DNA of 11,214 nucleotides, from the NCBI GenBank assembly GCA_016840025.1, contig JAEOTF010000464.1, positions 1-11,214 on the forward strand, written 5' to 3'. The notes beneath the pieces were generated by a model that made no database searches, was not told the origin of the DNA, and was given only the letters and a program-made list of their open reading frames with translations. A program made the position numbers and the translations under genes. Positions 6,408-11,214 of this stretch are shown piece by piece. The stretch's first letter is position 1. Every line of letters begins with the position of its first letter. The DNA comes from Candidatus Hodarchaeota archaeon. Lineage in GTDB: Archaea; Asgardarchaeota; Heimdallarchaeia; Hodarchaeales; YT1-039.

Positions 6408-6754
6408 ATAGCACTGCTTTTTGGACTAGCTTTTGTGTCCTTTCAGGAAGTTTCTGAATCCCTAAAAAATTAATCAACGGTTTTATGAGCATAAAATCTC
6501 CCAATCTTAAATCTAATGGTTTTTAGTATCTTAACTTTGAAATTACATTAACTAGGCTAATTATCTTGTTTAGAGAAATTAGATTATAATAAAAGTATTT
6601 CAGTATTCATGATGCGTCCCCATAATACTTAATATGACCCTAAAAAGTATCTTTGTAAATAATAATATTAGAAACAATACAACCAAGCAAAGTAGCTTCT
6701 TCTTCAGTCATTGAAAATAGGTCAACAACAATCCACTCAATATTATTAATAGAG
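6408..6754. other. Non-coding stretch between convergent operons
   Basis: These 347 bases separate the conjugation operon (+) from the HEPN-MNT pair (-). T-runs at about 6417-6422 and 6433-6436 may terminate the plus operon. On the minus strand a 39-codon open stretch (6759-6640) reads like a protein end ('EWIVVDLFSMTEEEATLL') but has no start or homologue that I recognise. It could be a decayed remnant. No RNA gene, insertion sequence or long repeat was seen. Confidence 0.35.
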
Positions 6755-7168
6755 TCATTCTATAAGGGCATCAATTATCCAAGATACTTCAGTCTTCCGT
6801 AAACCTCTTCGTTTAGCTTCATTAAATTCTACTTTTAGTTGTTGGACCAGACCATCATCATACAGTATGATTCCATCCTCTAAGCAATCAAGCACTGTAA
6901 CATGGCCTCTTTTGAACATATCTATAAATTCACCCTTTGTATAACCTAAGGGTTCTAAATTCGACAAATTCTGCCCAATTTCAATTAAACTACCGATTCT
7001 GTCTAAGAACGTCTCATTAAAATCAGCAACAACAACGATATCAATATCGGATTCTTTTCTTACGTTTCCTTTGGCGTGAGATCCATACAAAATCACTGAG
7101 TGGATAGAATACGCCATTTTTAAGTTTTCAACAAATTGATTTAGCTTATCAGATTGGGTTGTGTTCGT
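6755..7168 (-). CDS. MNT-type minimal nucleotidyltransferase (HEPN partner)
   Basis: Nucleotidyltransferase of the pol-beta superfamily, the usual antitoxin partner of HEPN ribonucleases; some members neutralise the toxin by AMPylating it. From ATG 7117 the protein has 120 residues with 'YGSHAKG' and 'ESDIDIVVV', that is GS-x10-DxD (G12, S13, D24, D26). That start lacks a Shine-Dalgarno and drops the first helix of the fold. A strong AGGAGG (7178-7183) lies 9 nt before an in-frame ACG (7166-7168). Starting there adds 17 residues ('TNTTQSDKLNQFVENLK') that match the missing helix. The ACG comes one base after the HEPN stop. I therefore annotate from 7168, with 7117 as the conventional alternative. 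Confidence 0.8.
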   Translation of the reverse strand, partial: TNTTQSDKLNQFVENLKMAYSIHSVILYGSHAKGNVRKESDIDIVVVADFNETFLDRIGSLIEIGQNLSNLEPLGYTKGEFIDMFKRGHVTVLDCLEDGIILYDDGLVQQLKVEFNEAKRRGLRKTEVSWIIDALIE

Positions 7169-7169
7169 T

Positions 7170-7622
7170 TTACTCTTCCTCCTTATTTCTGATTTTCTTT
7201 TTTTGTAGTATTCTTACTTTTGATTTTTCTACAAAATCCAATATTTTTCTTGCGTGATGTATACATTTCGTTGCGATTGCTTCATCATAAGCATCCTTAG
7301 GTGATCCATACGGTAAGGCGTCTGGATAACGTGATGGAATATAATGTCGATCTAACTCTTTAGCATATGTTTCTAATCCTGTTTTACTTCTAGTTTTTTT
7401 CTCATATCTTTCCAAAAGGTATCTTACAGAATGTCCCCAAGAGTTTTCATTGATAGACCTAAGCAATGCCTTCAAAGCTTTTTCTGCGGATTGTTGTGCG
7501 TGAAAACAGGCGTAATTGAATTTTTTGGTTTGCAAAAGATCTTCTGCTGCTTCTAAATCCCAAAATGCTTCGTCCAACCATGCTTTTGAATCCGCAGGCC
7601 ATTCTGTCACATTTTTCCCCAA
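7170..7622 (-). CDS. HEPN-domain protein (toxin-type partner of MNT)
   Basis: A 150-residue all-helical HEPN (PF05168-like) protein, usually a ribonuclease or RNA-binding toxin. Seen: 'AWLDEAFWDLEAAEDLL' (14-30), 'ACFHAQQSAEKALKALL' (38-54, the classic 'A.f.a.QaaEkalKa.l' helix) and 'LDRHYIPSRYPDALP' (89-103, the 'Yi.sRYPd' signature). The R-x4-6-H catalytic motif of active HEPN RNases is not apparent, so catalysis is uncertain. The C-terminus is basic then acidic (KKKIRNKEEE) and contains the Shine-Dalgarno of the MNT gene. The start given is a TTG; GTG at 7608-7610 is an alternative, preceded by GGGG at suitable spacing. It is the first gene of the two-gene operon. Confidence 0.8.
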   Translation of the reverse strand: MGKNVTEWPADSKAWLDEAFWDLEAAEDLLQTKKFNYACFHAQQSAEKALKALLRSINENSWGHSVRYLLERYEKKTRSKTGLETYAKELDRHYIPSRYPDALPYGSPKDAYDEAIATKCIHHARKILDFVEKSKVRILQKKKIRNKEEE

Positions 7623-7655
7623 AATGTTGATAGTTAATTCTCAATTATTTTAATT

Positions 7656-7671
7656 CTTATATAAATATAAA
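7656..7671 (-). promoter_or_regulatory. Candidate TATA box for the HEPN-MNT operon
   Basis: On the minus strand this reads TTTATATTTATATAAG, a strong archaeal TATA-like element about 35-50 nt upstream of the HEPN start. That would leave a very short leader. Confidence 0.4.
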
Positions 7672-7839
7672 GTATATTCTACCATAATAGCATTGAGAGA
7701 TTTATCTCTAAACAAAATAATACAATTCACTTAACACAAATTCACTACAAATCTGTCAGATTTTCGGTGTTTCCTGCAGTTTGATCTAATACGGAACTTA
7801 TTCAATATCTAAGGGACATTACAGAGAGAGACAATTAGA

Positions 7840-7866
7840 CAATAAAAAGAAAAAAGAGAAGAAAGT
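7840..7866 (-). terminator. T-rich terminator after the surface-protein operon
   Basis: Immediately after the stop of the Thr-rich anchored protein the minus strand reads CTTTCTTCTCTTTTTTCTTT, a pyrimidine/T tract of the archaeal terminator type. Confidence 0.4.
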
Positions 7867-8676
7867 CTAATTTCTGGTTTTTCTCTTATGTATCCCCACT
7901 AATATGGGAATGGCGATTATTGTTGAAATAAATCCTGCACTAATGAAGCCTGTGGCAGGGGCTGTTGTTTCAGTGCTGGTTTGTTCGGTAGAAGTAGTTG
8001 ATGCCATAGGTGTGGTTGTTTCAGTGCTGGACTGTTCGATGGAAGTAGTTGGGGTTGTCGTAGGCTCTTCGGTTGTGGTGGTAGTATCAATTGGTGGGAT
8101 ATAACCGAATACAACGGGTTGATAGTAGTCCGGTGCCCAATCTTGAAACACTTGGACTTCTCCTGTGTCGTGTACTATTTCCGCTAAAGAATCTACCGCC
8201 ATTTCAGCAGTGCTCACTTCTTCATAGTCTGTAAAGATCAACGTCAGTTGAATTTCGTTCACTGAAAAATAACTTCCAGTATGATCCGTATTCCAATCAA
8301 GCGGAGCACTTTCAATTGGATCTCCGACGATCCATGTTACCAATAAATTATCAGGTCCTTCGTGTATAAATCGAATTGCGGCATCCCATGTGTCTTCTAT
8401 TTTGTCATTGGTGAACATCACCAGAAAAGTAAAGAAAATCTCAGCACCTACAGGTATTGGTTCTTTGCATTGAATCACTATCGTAGAACCATAAGTGAAA
8501 ACCTGAACAATATCAATCCCTGCAAAAAAATCTCCTTTTTCATTCGCATCGACAAGTAAGACATCATTCTCGGAGTCACTGAATCCAATAGCATTCGTGG
8601 GATGAATCATCGAAGTCATGAGGAACAAAAATCCCCACAATATTACCCCGATTGATTTCTTCTGCTTCCATATCAT
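7867..8676 (-). CDS. Secreted protein with Thr/Ser-rich stalk and C-terminal membrane anchor
   Basis: A 269-residue surface protein. Residues 1-29 are a signal peptide ('VILWGFLFLMTSMIHPTNA'). Residues 30-190 form a beta-rich domain opening 'GFSDSENDVLLVD' with 'AGIDIVQVFTYG', reminiscent of DOMON-like or calcium-associated archaeal surface domains; the resemblance is weak and no ligand is claimed. Residues 197-242 are a Thr/Ser/Glu/Pro-rich stalk, probably O-glycosylated, containing two 17-residue repeats. Residues about 244-263 are a membrane helix with a basic tail ('HKRKTRN'), so the N-terminal domain faces outward. It lies 31 bases after the Hcp-like gene and is likely co-transcribed with it. 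Hence it may display or bind the Hcp-like protein; this is inference. Confidence 0.65.
   Translation of the reverse strand: MIWKQKKSIGVILWGFLFLMTSMIHPTNAIGFSDSENDVLLVDANEKGDFFAGIDIVQVFTYGSTIVIQCKEPIPVGAEIFFTFLVMFTNDKIEDTWDAAIRFIHEGPDNLLVTWIVGDPIESAPLDWNTDHTGSYFSVNEIQLTLIFTDYEEVSTAEMAVDSLAEIVHDTGEVQVFQDWAPDYYQPVVFGYIPPIDTTTTTEEPTTTPTTSIEQSSTETTTPMASTTSTEQTSTETTAPATGFISAGFISTIIAIPILVGIHKRKTRN
7948..8049 (-). repeat. Two 51-bp (17-residue) repeats coding a Thr/Ser stalk
   Basis: Adjacent copies encode TTSIEQSSTETTTPMAS and TTSTEQTSTETTAPATG. The shared DNA core gttgtttcagtgctgg recurs 51 bp apart (7964 and 8015). The low-complexity glycosylation-type stalk grows by tandem duplication. Confidence 0.7.
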
Positions 8677-8707
8677 TTTTAATCCGACATTTGTGCGATT
8701 TCGGAGC

Positions 8708-9307
8708 TTAGTACGGTGGTGGTACTACCGATCCATCTACATTAGCTCCAGACCAGGTGCCCTCTAATTCATCGATCCAGTAGATACGACTGTAATAAAA
8801 TGCAACTTGTTCAAAGGTTAATTCTGCATCAGAATCGGTCAACATTGAAACGATCTGTACGTCTTGGAGGGTGACATTGAAGTATAGTGTGTCAGTTATT
8901 CCAGCTTGGTAAAATAATACCTGTACATCAGGTATGTGCTCACCTAGCCTAAAGATATCCCATAGAGGTATAGAAGCTTCATCCCACAATTTAACAACAG
9001 TAACTGGCGTATGTTGGATCGACGATGCACCCATACCTCCAGATACTATTCCAGAGACAAATGCATTATGGGAATATTGGTAAATCTCAATATCGCCCTG
9101 TACAGGACGAGAAGCATTTCCTTCGATCTTACCGCGTGTAGAGTACACTCTCATCACGATATAATCAGTCGATGATTGTGTAATTTCTGTAGGTGTTGTT
9201 GAACCCGACTGAAAGCTTACTGCTGCAATGCTAACACTTATTATTATAACAATCCCTATAATCCCCACTATATGCTTTCTATTAAGACTTTTCAGAATCA
9301 TTTTCAT
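8708..9307 (-). CDS. Hcp-like (type VI tube fold) protein with N-terminal membrane segment
   Basis: A 199-residue protein whose residues about 48-180 follow the Hcp (PF05638) pattern in order: 'DYIVMRVYSTRGKIEG', 'GDIEIYQYSHNAF' (the 'GeIevlsfswG' element), 'TPVTVVKLWDEASIPLWDIFRLGEHIPDV' (matching 'ftk..DkaSp.L..a...G..i'), 'YFNVTLQDVQIVSML', and the closing 'ELTFEQVAFYYSRIYW' (matching 'tEsvsLnyakie'). Hcp proteins form hexameric rings and tubes. Unlike type VI Hcp, which has no signal, this has a hydrophobic segment at residues 12-31 after RK, so it should be exported or membrane-tethered. A tail rich in Gly/Pro ('VVPPPY') follows. No other type VI gene is visible in the window. ATG 9301 is an alternative start. 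First gene of a two-gene operon. Confidence 0.65.
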   Translation of the reverse strand: MKMILKSLNRKHIVGIIGIVIIISVSIAAVSFQSGSTTPTEITQSSTDYIVMRVYSTRGKIEGNASRPVQGDIEIYQYSHNAFVSGIVSGGMGASSIQHTPVTVVKLWDEASIPLWDIFRLGEHIPDVQVLFYQAGITDTLYFNVTLQDVQIVSMLTDSDAELTFEQVAFYYSRIYWIDELEGTWSGANVDGSVVPPPY

Positions 9308-9441
9308 CCAACTCTCTAAGGTTTCTAAAGAGAAACCTGATTATTCCTCGAAAATTTGATTTTAAATTGTTCGATATAAAGAAATAATTTCCTACTTTAG
9401 ATTGAACATGATCTGAACATTTGTGTATTAAATGCCTTCGA

Positions 9442-9465
9442 GTGGGGATGAGTTACTCTCTCCAC
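9442..9465. promoter_or_regulatory. Imperfect inverted repeat in the divergent Hcp-like/beta-helix promoter region
   Basis: GTGGGGA (9442-9448) and TCTCCAC (9459-9465) can pair with one G-U, separated by 10 bases. It lies between the divergent Hcp-like and NosD-like genes and could be an operator for both. It may be chance. Confidence 0.2.
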
Positions 9466-9481
9466 ACATCAAAGTAAAGCC

Positions 9482-9492
9482 TTATAATATTT
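9482..9492 (+). promoter_or_regulatory. Candidate TATA box of the beta-helix gene
   Basis: TTATAATATTT lies about 50 nt before the putative CTG start at 9533. A transcript beginning near 9510 would just include the Shine-Dalgarno AGAGGA (9521-9526). Confidence 0.35.
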
Positions 9493-9532
9493 CAGATACA
9501 GAAGAGTTCATACTTGACTCAGAGGACTAATC

Positions 9533-11214
9533 CTGAAATTCCCCATACTTTACATCTGTCTCATTTATTATCTAATTATAGCGGGAGCACTAATCCCTAA
9601 ATCTGCTTATTCTATCCCTCAACAAACTTTTTCTAGTCTAAAAAAGGACTCTACAGATTCTTTACCCGCAATTACTACCAAAGTAAACTCCTTTCCCTCT
9701 GCTCTTGAAATACCCTCTCCTAACCATGCTACTTCGGCACAAGTGAAGTTGACAACTTTTGTTAAGTCTATTACTTCTTCTATGAGTTACATACCCCATG
9801 ATCCTATCGAAATATCTAATGATGAGGAACTTGCAGCAGTAGCGGTTAGTGGGTCAGGAACGAAAGCTGATCCATATATTCTAGAGGGATGGAATATCAC
9901 CACTTCTAATACTCATGGTATCAATATTACTAGAACAACAGCACATTTCATCATCCAGAATTGCTGGGTGGAGACTGGTATCTTTTACCCTTATGCTGGG
10001 ATTTATATTGCCTCTGTTGCTCCTAGTACGGCGATTATTTTTAACAACACCTGCCAAAATAATAACGAAGGCATCTATCTTTCTTCTTCTAGGGCTGCAA
10101 CCCTCATCAAGAATAATTGCCAAAATAATAACGAAGGCATCTATCTTTGGGATTCTAGGTATGTAACGCTCAGCGAAAATACCTGTCAAAATAATAACTA
10201 TGGCATTTCTTTTTACGAATCTGGTTTTATGAGCCTTAGTAATAATATTTACTCCCAAAATAATTACTATGGCGTCTATCTTTACGAATCTTTGAATCTG
10301 GTTCTCAATAACAACACCTGTGCCCAAAATGGGTGGGGTGGCATCTCTCTAAGATATTCTGGAAATACGAGACTCAGTAATAACACATGTTCTCAAAATA
10401 ATGGCGCTGGCATCTATCTATCTTCTTCTGAGAATACAACTCTTAACTACAATCTCTGTTCCCAAAATAATGGCGCCGGCATTCATATTTACAGATTTAA
10501 GAACACAGCTATTCATAATAATGAATGTTCTCAAAATAATGGCGCTGGCATCTATCTATCTTCTTCTGAGAATACGACTTTCAACCACAATCTCTGTTCC
10601 CAAAACAATGATACCGGAATCTCCCTTTCTTTTTCAAGCACTATAACCTTCAGTAACAATTTCTGTTCCCAAAATGTACGGTACGGTCTCATTCTGGAAA
10701 ATTCTAATAATGGTACTATTACTGGAAATTTAATCATGGAGAATGGAAGGTATGGACTCAATATAAAGAGTGATTGTGAAGATAATCAAATTTACCATAA
10801 TAGTTTCCTCAATAATAACAATGGAAGTATTCAAGCTTGGGATGGTGGTACTGACAACTACTGGTATGATTCTTCTTCCAATGAGGGCAATTATTGGTTA
10901 GACAATGTAGGGAATGAAGCTTATCAGTTAGCGGGATCCTTAGGAGTTACGGATCCTTATCCCTTAGAGGATTTGTTTGATTTCGATAAGGATGGGTTAA
11001 CCGATGGGGAGGAGGTGACGTTGTACTCCACTTACCCCACCAGTATAGATTCGGATACTGACGGGTTAACGGATGGTGAAGAGGTGATACTGTACTCTAC
11101 TACCCCCACTAAGTCAGATTCGGATGCTGACGGGTTAACCGATGGATACGAAGTGATGTTGTACTCCACTGAGCCTACTAAACCAGATACAGATGCTGAC
11201 GGGTTAACCGATGG
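9533..11214 (+). CDS. Secreted NosD-like right-handed beta-helix protein with TSP3 repeats (3' partial)
   Basis: The frame is open from 9518 to the window edge (560 codons from 9533, no stop). Residues 1-27 are a signal peptide: 'KFPILYICLIYYLIIAGALI' followed by PKSAYS. It begins at CTG 9533, 6 nt after AGAGGA; the next in-frame ATG is at 9782 and would remove the signal. Residues about 100-122 carry the archaeal surface-protein entry sequence 'GSGTKADPYILEGWNI'. Residues 124-440 are parallel beta-helix (PbH1/NosD) coils of 22-23 residues, such as 'NNTCSQNNGAGIYLSSSENT', with Asn ladders. From residue 483 come thrombospondin type-3 calcium repeats of 'DSDTDGLTDGEEV' type, four seen before the edge. 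Likely a large calcium-stabilised cell-surface protein, probably carbohydrate-binding or structural. Divergent from the Hcp-like gene. Confidence 0.8.
   Translation, partial: MKFPILYICLIYYLIIAGALIPKSAYSIPQQTFSSLKKDSTDSLPAITTKVNSFPSALEIPSPNHATSAQVKLTTFVKSITSSMSYIPHDPIEISNDEELAAVAVSGSGTKADPYILEGWNITTSNTHGINITRTTAHFIIQNCWVETGIFYPYAGIYIASVAPSTAIIFNNTCQNNNEGIYLSSSRAATLIKNNCQNNNEGIYLWDSRYVTLSENTCQNNNYGISFYESGFMSLSNNIYSQNNYYGVYLYESLNLVLNNNTCAQNGWGGISLRYSGNTRLSNNTCSQNNGAGIYLSSSENTTLNYNLCSQNNGAGIHIYRFKNTAIHNNECSQNNGAGIYLSSSENTTFNHNLCSQNNDTGISLSFSSTITFSNNFCSQNVRYGLILENSNNGTITGNLIMENGRYGLNIKSDCEDNQIYHNSFLNNNNGSIQAWDGGTDNYWYDSSSNEGNYWLDNVGNEAYQLAGSLGVTDPYPLEDLFDFDKDGLTDGEEVTLYSTYPTSIDSDTDGLTDGEEVILYSTTPTKSDSDADGLTDGYEVMLYSTEPTKPDTDADGLTD
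10040..10665 (+). repeat. Beta-helix coil repeats, 66-69 bp period
   Basis: Each coil is 22-23 codons with the consensus N-N-x-C-S-Q-N-N-x-x-G-I-x-L. A 47-base segment starting tctcaaaataatggcgctgg at 10391 recurs at 10529, 138 bp (two coils) away, and is near-identical. This shows recent two-coil duplication. An earlier pair near 10052 and 10118 is 66 bp apart. Confidence 0.75.
10979..11214 (+). repeat. Thrombospondin type-3 repeats, exact 69-bp period
   Basis: gggttaaccgatgg (one copy with a G change) starts at 10994, 11063, 11132 and 11201, a constant 69 bp or 23 residues. Each unit encodes D-x-D-x-D-G-L-T-D-G calcium loops joined by 'LYST.PT'. The array continues past the window edge. 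Confidence 0.85.

Noticed and set aside
6268..6504. Minus-strand 78-codon frame at the end of the second E2 gene
   Set aside because: Mostly antisense to a well-supported E2 gene and without recognisable features.
6640..6759. 39-codon open stretch on the minus strand after the MNT gene, reading like a protein C-terminus
   Set aside because: No start codon at its beginning, no Shine-Dalgarno and no recognisable family; possibly a decayed remnant but not supportable as a gene.
7904..8104. Val/Ser-rich plus-strand frame
   Set aside because: Antisense of the Thr-rich stalk codons; low-complexity composition explains the open frame.
9881..10327. Long minus-strand open frame with repeated 'KIDAFVIIL' segments
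   Set aside because: It is the antisense of the beta-helix coil repeats; the periodicity is inherited from the plus-strand coding repeats, and it has no start context or domain.
10391..10580. CRISPR-like regularly spaced repeats
   Set aside because: The period is an exact multiple of three, the repeats are in frame and code beta-helix coils, and the intervening bases are themselves diverged coils, not spacers.

Overview
The window is AT-rich and gene-dense and looks archaeal, probably an Asgard-type archaeon (Heimdall/Thor-like), although no phylogenetic marker is present. The reasons are TATA-like boxes upstream of genes, several secreted proteins with a Thr-rich stalk or a C-terminal membrane anchor, a NosD-type beta-helix protein with the 'GSGT..DPYILEG' entry sequence and thrombospondin type-3 repeats, TIGR04076-like proteins and a HEPN/MNT pair. 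The lineage call is inference.

Layout. Positions 79-1176 (-) hold a GNAT acetyltransferase fused to a TPR-like tail. It is divergent from two tandem TIGR04076-like small proteins (1372-2026, +). These converge on a secreted, membrane-anchored jelly-roll-like protein (2064-2705, -). An AT-rich promoter region (2706-3045) then leads into the most interesting part, a five-gene plus-strand operon (3046-6407). It encodes a 33-residue charged mini-protein, a JAB/JAMM isopeptidase fused to an RWD/E2-like domain, a ThiF/E1-like adenylating enzyme, and two close paralogues of an E2-like conjugating enzyme. This is a complete ubiquitin-like conjugation/deconjugation cassette with no recognisable beta-grasp modifier. 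Either the mini-protein or something encoded elsewhere could be what it attaches.

Downstream on the minus strand is a HEPN-MNT toxin-antitoxin-type pair (6755-7622). The MNT gene seems to use an ACG start behind a strong Shine-Dalgarno. Next is a minus-strand surface-protein operon (7867-9307). Its first gene encodes a membrane-anchored or secreted Hcp-fold (type VI tube-like) protein and its second a secreted protein with a Thr/Ser-rich stalk and membrane anchor. Divergent from it, a large surface beta-helix protein begins near 9533 (+), probably at a CTG codon, and runs off the right edge inside its TSP3 repeats.

Taken together the window mixes an accessory or defence-like module (E1/E2/JAB, HEPN/MNT) with cell-surface proteins. 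Functions are assigned from motifs seen by eye; no searches were run.
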